The notes: generated by a model from the letters alone, not told the origin. A DNA stretch of 64,000 bases from Alteromonas sp. RKMC-009 (GCF_003584565.2 NZ_CP031010.1:1984001-2048000); one strand, 5' to 3'. Shown: positions 1-9,907, numbered from the stretch's first letter. A program made the numbers and translations.

Positions 1-252
1 GGCTGTGAGTGCAGAAATGGTGAATAAGTGTCTGAGTGTCATGATTTTCCCGGTCAGATATTTTTATTATGCAAAGTGAATCATAGCAATTAAAAGCACC
101 CCGCAACATTTCCCTTATCAGTGGTTTTCAGGGCTTTATCGAATCGTTTTGCTGTAATTCGTCTTAAAAATAAGCATTTACATTTGTTTTACTTGAAGGT
201 AACCGGTCGTACCAGTAGGATGCGGCCCTTTTTCAATAATCATAGAGTTTTT

Positions 253-1557
253 ATGAAGCATCCTTTATTCGTCCGTACAGCGCTTGCGCTTTCTGTAGCC
301 GGACTGTTCTCTTCTTCTGCTTTCTCTGCAGGTTTTCAGGTCAATGAACACAGTGCGAACGGACTGGGTCGCGCTATGGCGGGTCAGGCTGCAAAGCCGG
401 AAAACGCTTCTGTGCTGGCAACTAACCCGGCTGCTATCACCGCGTTTGATAAAGCACAATTCAGCGCCCAGGTCAGCTATCTTGACCCCGAAGTGGATAT
501 CCGTGGTGACATGACCACCTCAGTAGGCGGCGCAACCATTACCAGCGATGCCAGTGCTGAAGACATTGCTGAATCAGCCGTCATTCCTTCCATTTTTTAC
601 GCTGCGCCGGTTAACGATAAGTTCTCCTGGGGCATTGGTTTGTTTACCAGCTACGGCCTGTCGACGGATTACAGTGATGATTACAATGCGCTGCATTATG
701 CAGATGAAGCTGAGATCATCTCTTTTACGGTAAATCCGGCTGTCGCCTGGAAAGCAACGGACACATTAAGTCTGGGGCTTGGCCTGAATGTTACTTATGC
801 CGATGCTAAAATCAGTACCTCTATTCCTCAGGTCTTTGGTCAGGTGATGGGCAATCCGGCACTGGGCAACCTGACTATTGTCGAAATGGCCGGTGATGAT
901 ATCGGCTATGGCTGGAACGCCGGTGTATTCTGGCAACCGGCTGACGGTACTAATGTGGCGCTAAGTTACCGGGCAGAAACACAGCTGGAACTGGCCGGTG
1001 AAATTAAGTCAGATCTGGGTGTGCTGATCCCTGAAGTTGCTGAGCTGTATAATCAGGGCGGTAGTCTGGATTTGAATTTCGCTGCAGTCACTGAGCTGGC
1101 CATCGATCAAGAAATTGATGAGCAATGGTCTGTGCAGGCAAGTGTAAATTACACAGACTGGAGCACCTTTGACAAGCTGGAAGCGAATCTGGACAGTGGC
1201 TATGATTTGCTGCTCAAAGAAGAAGATTTTGAAGATACCTGGCGCTGGAGTGCAGGTGTTACTTATCAGTATGATGAGAAGCTGACGCTGCGTGCCGGTT
1301 ATGCTTATGATGAAGGTGCTGTGAGTTTTGCACACCGTTCACTGAGCATTCCTGACACAGATCGTCACTGGGTAAGTGCCGGAGCAACCTGGGCGTTGAC
1401 TGACGACACCAGTGTGGATATGGCCTATGTGTATATCAAAGGACGTGAAGCGGCGGTATCTCAGCAACGTGCAATCGGCTCTATTGTCAGCGATCTTACC
1501 GCTACAGAGCATGCGAAAGCGCAAATTCTGAGCGTGCAGATTAATACCGCATTTTAA
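253..1557 (+). CDS. FadL/OmpP1/TodX-family outer membrane transporter
   Basis: Outer-membrane beta-barrel that in this family lets long-chain fatty acids or other hydrophobic molecules cross the outer membrane. The protein is 434 aa from the ATG at 253, which begins a clear signal peptide (MKHPLFVRTALALSVAG, cleavage after AFSA). The mature N-terminus, AGFQVNEHSANGLGRAMAG, is the hallmark hatch segment of FadL proteins, and the C-terminus ends in a barrel strand with terminal Phe. The reading frame stays open 44 codons upstream, but that part looks non-coding and would bury the signal peptide. It is followed by two hairpins, the second a terminator shared with convergent copB. Substrate cannot be told from sequence. 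Confidence 0.9.
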   Translation: MKHPLFVRTALALSVAGLFSSSAFSAGFQVNEHSANGLGRAMAGQAAKPENASVLATNPAAITAFDKAQFSAQVSYLDPEVDIRGDMTTSVGGATITSDASAEDIAESAVIPSIFYAAPVNDKFSWGIGLFTSYGLSTDYSDDYNALHYADEAEIISFTVNPAVAWKATDTLSLGLGLNVTYADAKISTSIPQVFGQVMGNPALGNLTIVEMAGDDIGYGWNAGVFWQPADGTNVALSYRAETQLELAGEIKSDLGVLIPEVAELYNQGGSLDLNFAAVTELAIDQEIDEQWSVQASVNYTDWSTFDKLEANLDSGYDLLLKEEDFEDTWRWSAGVTYQYDEKLTLRAGYAYDEGAVSFAHRSLSIPDTDRHWVSAGATWALTDDTSVDMAYVYIKGREAAVSQQRAIGSIVSDLTATEHAKAQILSVQINTAF

Positions 1558-1596
1558 CAGGCCGGGGCATCAGCCCCGGTGGCATATTCAGACACT

Positions 1597-1630
1597 AAAA
1601 GCACAGCAGCAACAGCAGCTGTGCTTTTTT
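1597..1630. terminator. Bidirectional terminator between fadL-like gene and copB
   Basis: Stem AAAAGCACAGC / GCTGTGCTTTTTT with a short loop, flanked by A-run and T-run, lying between two convergent stop codons. A second GC-rich hairpin (CCGGGGC/GCCCCGG, 1563-1580) sits directly after the porin stop without a T-run. Confidence 0.85.
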
Positions 1631-1634
1631 ATTG

Positions 1635-2387
1635 TCAGAACCAAATCCGCGCGCCGGCAATAAAGCCGAATTCGGACGTGTCTTCACCGCTTGCAGCGGT
1701 AGTGTTCGCAGTTTGTCCTAACTGCTTTTGCCAGTAAATACCAAAGTATGGTGCAAATTCCCGTACCACTTCCTGACGGTAACGTAAGCCGAACCGCACG
1801 GATTCAACACCGGCCTCTCTGCCAAAGCGCTCTGAATCTGTCAGGTTAGTATTCACCGTGAACCTGGGTTGAAGATAACTGGTTTGTGTCAGCAAAAAGT
1901 CATATTCAAACTCGTTAAGCCACTGAACGTCGCCGTCTTCATTGATAAGCAAACTGGAGTCAGTTTCAAAGTAGTAAGGCGCCAGGCCTGTCAGACTGAA
2001 TACTGCATAGTGCTCGGCGTTCTCCCCGGACGACATTTCACCTTTCAGACCAAGCCCGGCCTGCAGTGACCAGAAGGATGAAATCATGTAGCTGTAGCTG
2101 ATATCTGTTCTTTCAAGGTCAGTGGGATGACCATCGTTTTGCTGATTTTCGCCCTCAGTCCTTAACACAACGCGGTGATAATCGCCGCCGTACCAGGCGG
2201 TGGCATCCCAGGTAAACACATTTTCTTTATCTGTATTACGGGATAATTCCAGCCTGTCGAGCATGACTTGCCAGGCTGACATTTCCATCATCGGCGACGG
2301 CCAGTCTGATTTATCCTCTGCCTGTGTGCAGGTTGAGAATGTAATACTGCTGAGCACAGCAACGGCTAAAAGATTGAATTTAACCAT
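1635..2387 (-). CDS. copB: Copper resistance protein B (CopB/PcoB family)
   Basis: Outer-membrane copper-resistance protein that normally works with CopA. The 250-aa product has a signal peptide, then a short Met/Asp stretch (SPMMEMSAW) and family-typical barrel motifs (AWYGGDYHR near the start, SVRFGLRYRQEVVREFAPYFGI in pieces near the end, terminal IWF). The usual Met-rich N-terminal repeat of CopB is almost absent here. The ATG at 2387 is preferred over an in-frame upstream codon because GGAGGG lies 7 nt before it; this start overlaps the copA stop by 8 bp, so translation is probably coupled to copA. Confidence 0.9.
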   Translation of the reverse strand: MVKFNLLAVAVLSSITFSTCTQAEDKSDWPSPMMEMSAWQVMLDRLELSRNTDKENVFTWDATAWYGGDYHRVVLRTEGENQQNDGHPTDLERTDISYSYMISSFWSLQAGLGLKGEMSSGENAEHYAVFSLTGLAPYYFETDSSLLINEDGDVQWLNEFEYDFLLTQTSYLQPRFTVNTNLTDSERFGREAGVESVRFGLRYRQEVVREFAPYFGIYWQKQLGQTANTTAASGEDTSEFGFIAGARIWF

Positions 2388-4284
2388 GATGATGCCCTCC
2401 GTGCTGAACACTGACTACCCTGAACATGCCGGCTTCCATGTGATAGAGCAGATGGCAGTGGAATGCCCAGTCACCCATCGCATCCGCGGTGATAAGTAAT
2501 GACACTTTTTCTGAGGGTTTTAAGCTGATGGTATGTTTTCGTGGACGGGGATACTGACCATTTTCCAGTTCCATCCACATACCATGTAAATGGATAGGGT
2601 GGTCCATCATGGTATCGTTTACCAGCACCAGTCTTAACCTTTCTCCGTGGCGGAACACCACCGGTCCGTCAACCTCGCTGAACTTTTTGCCGTCAAATGA
2701 CCACATGTAACGCTGCATGTTTCCGGTAAGGTGAAGTTCGAGGTTGCGGGACGGTTCACGTTCGTCCCCCCAGGTTTGTGCTCCGGTGAGATCTTTATAA
2801 ACGAGTACCCGGCGACCGTCATTACCCAGGCCAATACCGGGTTCGTCCAGTCTTGAACGGGGATTCGCTGCAATCATCGCTGCCCCCGGACCGTGTCCGT
2901 CCGCGTCGTGATGAATGGCAATATCATCGACGGCAGGTCTGCCGCTGCCCTGCATTTCATGACCACCGTGATTCATTGCACTGTGATCCATATTTCCATG
3001 GCTCATTTGGCTATGATCCATACTACTATGGTCTCCGGGCGTCGTTGCGCCGGAGGCGCTTGTTGCCGCAGGGGGATGGTTCATAGCAGCATGATTCATT
3101 CCACTGTGGCCCATGCTGCCATGGCCAGTATCGTCGTGGCTCATACTACTGTGATCCATGTCACCATGATCCATGCTCATGGCATCCATACCGCGTTCAG
3201 TAATCGTCCGGCGGGGAGGGACGGCGGCGCTCATTCCGGGCCGTGGCGCGAGCGTGCCGCGAACAAAACCGCTGCGATCATAACTTTCGGCAAAGAGGGT
3301 ATAAGCTTTGTTCTCTTTGGGCTGCACAATGACATCGTAACTTTCTGCAATGGCAATACGGATTTCATCAACGGTGACAGGTTTTACCGGCTGACCGTCT
3401 GCCGCGACAACCGTCATTTCCAGCCCCGGAATACGGAAATCGAAATAAGTCATGGCGGAACCGTTCACCAGCCGAAGCCTGACTTTTTCTCCCGGATTAA
3501 ACAGAGCTTCCCAGTTCATCACCGCATCCCGGCCGTTCATCAGATAGGTATAGGCGCTGGCTGACACATCAGCAATATCCCTGGGATCCATCCGCATGCT
3601 GTTCCACATACTGCGAACATGCCATGTATCGGCCAGGCCTTGTTCTTCCACGTCTTTTAAGGTGTCGAAGATGGTCCGTTTCTGGTAGTTGTAATAACCT
3701 TCAGATACTTTAAGTTTGCGGAATATGTCGTGAGGATCTTCAAAGGTCCAGTCTGACAGCAGGATCATATGTTCCCTGTCGGCACCAATATCGCCGTCAG
3801 CGGGATGAATAACCAGCGGGCCAAGATGCCCAATCTGTTCCTGTAAGCCCGAGTGGCTGTGGTACCAGTAGGTACCGCTTTGTTGCAAATCAAATTCGTA
3901 TCTGAAGGTTTCGCCCGGCTTTATGCCGGCAAAGGACAGGCCCGGCACACCGTCCATGTTGGCGGGTAAAATGATGCCGTGCCAGTGGATTGACGTGTCT
4001 TCGCTGAGGGCATTGCTGACGTTAATTACTGCCCGTTCACCTTCGCGAAAACGTAATAGTGGCCCCGGCATCTGACCGTTAATGGTAATGGTGTTATTTT
4101 TCTTATTGCCAAAAGAAAATGTTTGCTGGCTGATCTTCAGATTAACTTCATTATTATTGGTCTGAAATTCAGTGTTCCCCTGAGCAACAGCCCAACGCGG
4201 GGCGGCCTGATATAATGCCATCGCTGACATAGAGGTCACCGCGCCGCAAAGAAAACGACGACGTGACGAATCCTGGTTTTTCAT
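2380..4284 (-). CDS. copA: Multicopper oxidase CopA, copper resistance
   Basis: Periplasmic multicopper oxidase (634 aa) that oxidises Cu(I) and sequesters copper. A twin-arginine signal (SSRRRFLCGA) starts the protein. Type 1/2/3 copper motifs are visible: HWHG and HSHSG in the N-terminal cupredoxin domain, HPIHLHGMW and HCHLLYHMEAGM near the C-terminus. Between domains lies a long Met/His/Ser-rich repeat region (roughly residues 365-440, units such as MDHSSMSH and MNH) typical of CopA copper-binding inserts. It is the second gene of a minus-strand set: small metal-binding protein, copA, copB. The Met-rich repeat produces a long spurious open frame on the opposite strand (2893-3564). Confidence 0.95.
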   Translation of the reverse strand: MKNQDSSRRRFLCGAVTSMSAMALYQAAPRWAVAQGNTEFQTNNNEVNLKISQQTFSFGNKKNNTITINGQMPGPLLRFREGERAVINVSNALSEDTSIHWHGIILPANMDGVPGLSFAGIKPGETFRYEFDLQQSGTYWYHSHSGLQEQIGHLGPLVIHPADGDIGADREHMILLSDWTFEDPHDIFRKLKVSEGYYNYQKRTIFDTLKDVEEQGLADTWHVRSMWNSMRMDPRDIADVSASAYTYLMNGRDAVMNWEALFNPGEKVRLRLVNGSAMTYFDFRIPGLEMTVVAADGQPVKPVTVDEIRIAIAESYDVIVQPKENKAYTLFAESYDRSGFVRGTLAPRPGMSAAVPPRRTITERGMDAMSMDHGDMDHSSMSHDDTGHGSMGHSGMNHAAMNHPPAATSASGATTPGDHSSMDHSQMSHGNMDHSAMNHGGHEMQGSGRPAVDDIAIHHDADGHGPGAAMIAANPRSRLDEPGIGLGNDGRRVLVYKDLTGAQTWGDEREPSRNLELHLTGNMQRYMWSFDGKKFSEVDGPVVFRHGERLRLVLVNDTMMDHPIHLHGMWMELENGQYPRPRKHTISLKPSEKVSLLITADAMGDWAFHCHLLYHMEAGMFRVVSVQHGGHHHG

Positions 4285-4347
4285 GACTATTTCCGGTTAA
4301 AAATGTAATGTCCGCCTGCATGCAATGCAGGAGGTGCTTAACTGTAA

Positions 4348-4707
4348 TTAACTTAACCGGATAGGTGGCTTGAAGGGCGGACCACCATGAGCAGTCAGCG
4401 GTTCTGATATGGTGTTAATGGTATCACTCACCACAACTGCTGCGGTGAAGTGCGTAAAGTGAGACAGCACGAACAGGCTACCGTGGCACATAGAGACATC
4501 ACAATGACACTCGTGTTTACAGCAGTCTTCCTGAGTCATACCAGACATCATTGCATCAGACTTTGAATGGTCCTGCATGTGGCCGGTCATATTCATTTCC
4601 ACAGATTGCATTGCATGGTGCCGCGCAGCATCGTGCACAGTCCCTTGTGCGTTCATTGTGAACACACCAAGCAGACAAACCATTAAAAATGCAGTGAAGA
4701 CTTTCAT
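4348..4707 (-). CDS. Small secreted Cys/His/Met-rich protein upstream of copA, putative copper-binding
   Basis: 119-aa product not assigned to a named family. Sequence shows a signal peptide from the ATG at 4707 (MKVFTAFLMVCLLGVF, cleavage near NAQG), then a Met/His-rich stretch (HHAMQSVEMNMTGHMQDH), a dense cysteine cluster (DCCKHECHCDVSMCHG), a hydrophobic segment rich in Phe/His and a Pro-rich tail ending PPFKPPIRLS. It precedes copA by 63 bp on the same strand, so a periplasmic copper-binding or delivery role is likely by context. An in-frame upstream start would add 28 residues that spoil the signal peptide. Function is inference; the ligand could be another soft metal. Confidence 0.75.
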   Translation of the reverse strand: MKVFTAFLMVCLLGVFTMNAQGTVHDAARHHAMQSVEMNMTGHMQDHSKSDAMMSGMTQEDCCKHECHCDVSMCHGSLFVLSHFTHFTAAVVVSDTINTISEPLTAHGGPPFKPPIRLS

Positions 4708-4905
4708 CAGAGAAATAAATTGTTCCTGTTCATTTACCTTTTCAGAATATAACGGTCGCCGGATGCTATGCAAGAGCAGACACGCAATCATGCGACTCTG
4801 TTGCCTGATTTCACGGCAGGCAGCTTCATGCTAAAGTTTAATGTTTAAAAATTGTTAATGTGTGGTAAATTTAAGTTGTTGATAACCAAAAACGGGAAGT
4901 CCGCT

Positions 4906-5034
4906 ATGAACCACCGTATTGATAAAATGAAAAACTATCTGAAAGATTGTGTGTCCGATCCGGTACTGTATTGTTTTGCTGCGGGTCTGATGATGTTGCT
5001 TATTGTGGAAAACAATCTGGTGATCAATCTTTAA
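4906..5034 (+). CDS. Small single-pass membrane protein, hypothetical
   Basis: 42-codon reading frame starting at ATG 4906 with GGGAAG about 8 nt upstream. The product has a charged N-terminus (MNHRIDKMKNYLKD) and one hydrophobic segment (VLYCFAAGLMMLLIV). It is divergent from the copper gene block and convergent with the MFS gene, leaving only 4 bp between stops. No family recognised; it could be a chance frame. Confidence 0.4.
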   Translation: MNHRIDKMKNYLKDCVSDPVLYCFAAGLMMLLIVENNLVINL

Positions 5035-5038
5035 AGCC

Positions 5039-6262
5039 TCAGACTTTTTCTTTCATATCCGTTGAAGTCAGTTTTCTCAGTGAGGGGAATTGCCAGATTC
5101 CCCATCCAACCACACCAAAAGCTGTGATTGCTCCAATCAATGCAGCGCCGGCGGGTCCTGCTGCGGCAGCTACTGTTCCCGCTCTGAAATCCCCCAGTTG
5201 ATTTGATGACGCGATGAAGATGGCATTCAGCGCGCCCACACGCCCCCGTAGTGCATCCGGTGTATTATGCTGAATAACGGAGCCGCGGATAACTACGCTG
5301 AACATATCTGATGCACCGTAAATGAATAAGCATGCGCAGGCTATCAAGATACTGGTCGTCTGCGAAAATACGAGTACCGAGCAGGCAAAGACAAACAGGG
5401 CAGTGAATAGTGTATAACCGGCGTGGCGGAAGTCGGTTTTAAATTTCGACAGATAAATGCCGATGAGTACCGCGCCGATGGCGGGCATGGCCCTCAGCAT
5501 ACCCAGTCCTTGCGGACCTGTGTGCAGAATGTCCGCGGCATAAACGGGTAACAATGCCACGACGGAACCGCCCAGCACGATGAGTAAATCCAGCGACAAA
5601 CTACCCAGTACGATGGGATTTCGCTGCATGAAATGTACGCCTTCCCACAAGGCTTTTTTACTACGTTGTCCTCCGGTATTAGCAGGACCAATCGGGGGCA
5701 GAAACAAGAAACAGATGCTGATCACAAAGCAAATTACGCATACTGTCCAGTACACTTTGAAGTCCATTAACGCTATCAGCAGGCCGGCGACGAAGGGACC
5801 GGCGGTTAGTGCCAGATTCCACACGGTGCTGGTAATCGCGATGGCTGCGCCAAGCCGGTCGGGGGGCACCAGGTTGGGCACAATGGCCTGCATGGACGGA
5901 GATATAAACGCTTTGACGGTGCCGAGTGCCATTAATAACGACAGTAAAACCCACTTATTGAAGTTACCGTCGTGCATCTCAAAGGCGATACAAAGAATGA
6001 TACCCAGCCAGCAAACGGCCCCGGTTTGCAGTACCTTCTTACGGGACATATGGTCGGCAACCCAGCCGGTAAGGATAAAGAAAACATACACCGGGACGAT
6101 TTGAAATAATCCTACCAGCGCCAGGTCGAAGGGATCTTTTGTGGCCTGATATAAATGCCAGCCAACAGCAGTGCCTAATATGGAGTCTATGACACTGAAC
6201 AGCCCTCTGCCGGTGAGAAAAGCGTAAAATCCGGGCGGAAAACGTCCTGGTTGTCGTGTCAT
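5039..6262 (-). CDS. MFS transporter, EntS/MFS_3-type exporter
   Basis: 407-aa, about 12-helix major facilitator protein. The N-terminal pattern (FLTGRGLFSVIDSILGTAVGWHLYQ) and the ADHMSRKKVL loop between helices 2 and 3 match the MFS_3 group that contains the enterobactin exporter EntS and other drug/siderophore exporters. ATG at 6262 is preceded by AAAGGA. It lies 41 bp downstream of the GAF gene on the same strand, so the two may be co-transcribed. No siderophore biosynthesis genes are nearby, so the substrate is unknown. Confidence 0.85.
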   Translation of the reverse strand: MTRQPGRFPPGFYAFLTGRGLFSVIDSILGTAVGWHLYQATKDPFDLALVGLFQIVPVYVFFILTGWVADHMSRKKVLQTGAVCWLGIILCIAFEMHDGNFNKWVLLSLLMALGTVKAFISPSMQAIVPNLVPPDRLGAAIAITSTVWNLALTAGPFVAGLLIALMDFKVYWTVCVICFVISICFLFLPPIGPANTGGQRSKKALWEGVHFMQRNPIVLGSLSLDLLIVLGGSVVALLPVYAADILHTGPQGLGMLRAMPAIGAVLIGIYLSKFKTDFRHAGYTLFTALFVFACSVLVFSQTTSILIACACLFIYGASDMFSVVIRGSVIQHNTPDALRGRVGALNAIFIASSNQLGDFRAGTVAAAAGPAGAALIGAITAFGVVGWGIWQFPSLRKLTSTDMKEKV

Positions 6263-6303
6263 GGTATCCTTTACTGGTTGAGCATCCTTTGCGGAGCAAT
6301 GAC

Positions 6304-6792
6304 TTAACGTAGATGTTGGAAGACTATCTCTTCAATTTGTTTGCCAAGGTCCCGCAATACATTGATATCCTGATCAGAAAACGTGCGGGGCGCGTCATAG
6401 ATAACGCACAATGTACCCAGCTCGTAACCATCCGGGGATTTCAGGATCATGCCAGCATAAGCCCGGATAAAGGGTTCACCTTTAACCAGCGGACTGCCTG
6501 CAAAGCGGTTATCCTGTGTGGCATCAGGTACAATCAGGTATTCTTCTTCGGCGATGGCATAAGTACAGAAAGACACATTTCGCGGCGTCTCAGTTTTATC
6601 CAGACATTGTCTGGATTTAAACCACTGGCGATCTTCTGCTATCAGACTGACAAGACATATCTTACAGTCAAAATACGCTTGCGCGGCTTTCGTTATCGCA
6701 TCTAACCGTTCATCCGGCTCAGTATCGAGAATTTTCAGGTCGTGCAACGCTTTTAAGCGGGCGTCTTCGTAGGGCAGAACGGGATAATCCAT
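6304..6792 (-). CDS. GAF-domain protein
   Basis: 162-aa protein made almost entirely of one GAF domain. The pattern RLKALHDLKILDTEPDERLD, then LVSLIAEDRQWFKS, SFCTYAI, PDATQDNRFAGSPLV, IRAYAGMIL and LGTLCVIYDAPRTFS is the standard layout of GAF domains often fused to GGDEF or kinase modules. Here it stands alone, with no output domain, so it probably acts as a ligand- or redox-sensing partner. It is divergent from the MASE1 hybrid kinase starting at 7019 and could sense the same signal; this is inference. Confidence 0.85.
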   Translation of the reverse strand: MDYPVLPYEDARLKALHDLKILDTEPDERLDAITKAAQAYFDCKICLVSLIAEDRQWFKSRQCLDKTETPRNVSFCTYAIAEEEYLIVPDATQDNRFAGSPLVKGEPFIRAYAGMILKSPDGYELGTLCVIYDAPRTFSDQDINVLRDLGKQIEEIVFQHLR

Positions 6793-7018
6793 ACAGGGGT
6801 CACATCAGATCCGCAAGGGACCGGCCAATGTTTGTTACGACAGGTATGGGATTCTATATTAACTCTGCGCGGTGAAGAATATTTTTTCTTTAAATTTGAA
6901 CTATAGTATAGAGACTATGTTTTAATGCGTTACGCTGAACACGGTTTACGTATGTAACATGTTGTGAAAGTGGAAAAAAACAGGATTTTCTGAGGTGGAA
7001 GGTCAGGTAAAGGAATAG

Positions 7019-9907
7019 ATGTTTAAAGTTCAGTCGCACATGCAAAAACTGCTGGCCACTTTTCTGGTCTCAACAGGCTATATATTGTTTGGACTGCTCA
7101 GTATATGGGCTGCCATTCCGCCCGGTTTTGCTACGGTAGTCTGGCCCGCTGCCGGCCTCGGTCTGCTGGCCGTACTTTTGCTTGGCCCGTTTGCATTGTT
7201 TGGTGTGTTTGCCGGTGCTGCAGTGCTTAATTTCATTATATCTTTAAACTATGCCGGCGGAGAGCCGTCATTGTTTGTTTCCGGCATGATGGGGGCGTTC
7301 GCGGCAACACAGGCGCTGGTCGGGCGGGTACTGATTGTCAGTGTCATTCCCGCGCCGGTTAATTTTGTACGTCCTGCGGTGGTGGCGAAATTTTTATTGC
7401 TCGGAGCAATTATCAGCCCCTTAACCGGCGCCACATTGAGCAATATTTTTCTCTGGGCACAGGGGGTTATTTCTGACCAGGACTGGTTTAAAAACTGGGT
7501 AAGCTGGTATATGGGCGATGCTATCGGCATCGTGTTTATCATTCCCTGGCTACTGGTATTTACACCGAAAACCCTGTCTTCTCATGTATCCAAGGTCCGC
7601 TTTGTATTCTATTCCCTGATCACTATTACCTCCTGCACGGCGTTGCTGGGTTGGCTGGTGACCAAAACGGAAATGGAAAAACACAAAGTTGAGTTTACTG
7701 TTAATGTGAACGTCCTTGAGCGTGCACTCAGCGGTGAACTGTCCAAAGTCTCGGATATCCTTCAGGCGCTGGCGGGCTTTGTCAGAATTCAGGAAGATGT
7801 CACTCCTTCAGAATACCGTGTTTTTACGCTGGATCTGTTAAAGCGGAACCCGTCAATTCACGGGTTATCATGGAATGAAAGACTGGAGGGGCGGGAACTG
7901 AAGGCGTTTGAAACGGCTATGCAGGCGAGTTACGAGGCCTTCGATCCCACCATTCATTTTGAAGTGAAAGGTCTGGATGCCAAAGAAGATATGGTAGCGG
8001 TAGACAACCGCGATACCCACGTAATCGTGTCATTTATTGAGCCTATGACGGGCAACATAAAAGCTCTGGGTCTGGATGTGTATTCACAAATATCCCGCCG
8101 GAAAGCGCTGGATAACGCGTGGTCCAGCCATCGTTTATTCCCCACTGCGCCTATCAACCTTGTTCAGGGAGACCGCTCTGAGCCCGGCGTACTCATGTTC
8201 ATGCCGGGTGGAAAAACCACCGGATCAAATCATTCCGGTTATGCCACTGCGGTATTGAAAGCTCAGGAAATGATTGAGAATGCTTTTGGTGATTCTCTTT
8301 TGCCTACCCTGGGTGTACTGGTCTTTGATCCGGCGGCACCGTCAGGCCAATCCACCTTGTTCCGGCAAAATCTCTCTGTCGAAGACGTAGAATACCTGAC
8401 TACAGGATGGAATAAGCCGGCAGAGGACAGAGCGGGCTTCCTGGCTGAGCGTTTTCCGCTAAATGAGGTCAGGACAATTACTGTCGGGGGCCATAACTGG
8501 GTGCTGCTGCAGGTGAGCGGCAGCAGCTTTCTTTATCAGCCCTGGGGCGTACATTTACTGCTGGCAGGTTCTGTATTGTTCGCAGGGCTGCTGGGCTGGT
8601 TCATTATTATTGTGGCCGGGCATACTGATGAAATTGAATATCAGGTAAAACGCCGTACCCGCGATCTGACACAGGCTAACAGCAGACTGGTTGAGTCAGA
8701 GTATGCTCAGGCTGAAGCGGTTAAAGATGCAGAACGCTCAAACCGTGCGAAAAGTGAATTTCTGGCCAATATGAGCCACGAAATCCGTACGCCGCTGAAT
8801 GCTATTCTGGGATTAAGCCGTTTAGGGCTGAACCAGGAGCCGCCGGCCAACTTCCGTGACAAGTTCGAAAAAATCAATCATTCCGGCGAGCTGTTGCTGG
8901 GTATTATTAACGACATTCTGGATTTTTCCAAAATCGAAGCGCAGAAACTGGAACTTGAGGAACAGATTTTTTCTATAAAGGACATTATCAGCCAGTTGCG
9001 GGATTTGTTTCTTGAACAAGCTAAAGCGAAGGGTATTGAACTGCAATTCCGTTTCGACGGCAAACTCCGCCCCTGGCTTACCGGTGACTCATTGCGTCTG
9101 CGGCAGATACTGGTGAACTTACTCAGCAATGCCATTAAATTCACCAGTGAGGGAAGTGTTACCCTGGTGTGCCGGTATGAAGATATCGACGACCATGAAT
9201 GCTTGCTGGTAATTTCAGTGACAGACACCGGGATTGGGATGTCGGAAAGTCAGCAGAAGGTAGTCTTTGATGCCTTCACGCAGGCGGACTCTTCAACCAG
9301 CCGCAAATTTGGTGGTACAGGGCTGGGAATGACCATCAGCCATCGTCTGGCAACCGCCATGGACGGGAATATCTCAGTAACAAGCCGGCAGGGCGAGGGC
9401 ACGACTTTTATAGTAAAACTGCCGTTTAAGTTACCTCAGCCACGGGAAATTGATGAGTTTAAAGCTGAGCGGGCACGGGTAAGAGACAACCGTGAAGGGG
9501 CTTTAAGCGGTCACGTATTACTCGTGGAAGATAACGAGATTAACCAGGAAGTGGTGGGTGAACAGTTACGTCACCTTGGGCTGGATGTCACCATGGCAGA
9601 TAACGGAGCGCTGGCTGTGGCTGCAACGCGTCGCCATCATTTTGATATTATTTTAATGGATATTCAGATGCCGGTGATGGACGGCTATGAAGCGACCCGG
9701 CAAATCCGCGAATCAGGCATCAATGTACCGGTTATTGCTCTGACCGCTGCAGCCATGGTGGAAGACAAACGTAAAGCGCTGGAATGTGGCATGGATGATC
9801 ATTTAAGCAAGCCATTCCGGCAGGAAGAAATGTATACGGCACTGACTAAATGGTTAAACGCATCAAAGCCTTCCCTGACGTCACCCCGTGACGACAGAGA
9901 GACGTAA
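7019..9907 (+). CDS. Hybrid sensor histidine kinase (MASE1-CHASE-HisKA-HATPase-REC)
   Basis: 962-aa membrane kinase. Residues about 1-205 form a multi-helix MASE1-type sensor; 220-430 a CHASE-like periplasmic domain (SIHGLSWNERL, HVIVSFIEPMTGN); a helix near 505-530 leads to a coiled coil and HisKA with the phosphoacceptor in MSHEIRTPL (His587). The HATPase part shows LVNLLSNAIKFT, DTGIGM and GGTGLGM. The C-terminal receiver has VEDNEIN and phosphoacceptor Asp881 in LMDIQMPVMDG, with Lys in SKPF. ATG at 7019 follows AAAGGA. It sits 2 bp from the convergent regA stop. The cognate output protein is unknown; regA is one candidate by position only. Confidence 0.92.
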   Translation: MFKVQSHMQKLLATFLVSTGYILFGLLSIWAAIPPGFATVVWPAAGLGLLAVLLLGPFALFGVFAGAAVLNFIISLNYAGGEPSLFVSGMMGAFAATQALVGRVLIVSVIPAPVNFVRPAVVAKFLLLGAIISPLTGATLSNIFLWAQGVISDQDWFKNWVSWYMGDAIGIVFIIPWLLVFTPKTLSSHVSKVRFVFYSLITITSCTALLGWLVTKTEMEKHKVEFTVNVNVLERALSGELSKVSDILQALAGFVRIQEDVTPSEYRVFTLDLLKRNPSIHGLSWNERLEGRELKAFETAMQASYEAFDPTIHFEVKGLDAKEDMVAVDNRDTHVIVSFIEPMTGNIKALGLDVYSQISRRKALDNAWSSHRLFPTAPINLVQGDRSEPGVLMFMPGGKTTGSNHSGYATAVLKAQEMIENAFGDSLLPTLGVLVFDPAAPSGQSTLFRQNLSVEDVEYLTTGWNKPAEDRAGFLAERFPLNEVRTITVGGHNWVLLQVSGSSFLYQPWGVHLLLAGSVLFAGLLGWFIIIVAGHTDEIEYQVKRRTRDLTQANSRLVESEYAQAEAVKDAERSNRAKSEFLANMSHEIRTPLNAILGLSRLGLNQEPPANFRDKFEKINHSGELLLGIINDILDFSKIEAQKLELEEQIFSIKDIISQLRDLFLEQAKAKGIELQFRFDGKLRPWLTGDSLRLRQILVNLLSNAIKFTSEGSVTLVCRYEDIDDHECLLVISVTDTGIGMSESQQKVVFDAFTQADSSTSRKFGGTGLGMTISHRLATAMDGNISVTSRQGEGTTFIVKLPFKLPQPREIDEFKAERARVRDNREGALSGHVLLVEDNEINQEVVGEQLRHLGLDVTMADNGALAVAATRRHHFDIILMDIQMPVMDGYEATRQIRESGINVPVIALTAAAMVEDKRKALECGMDDHLSKPFRQEEMYTALTKWLNASKPSLTSPRDDRET

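Noticed and set aside
1563-1580. GC hairpin after the FadL-like gene as separate terminator
   Set aside because: No T-run; the real terminator is 17 bp further on.
2893-3564. 223-codon open frame opposite copA
   Set aside because: It mirrors the repetitive Met/His/Ser codons of copA on the other strand; no ribosome-binding site or family.
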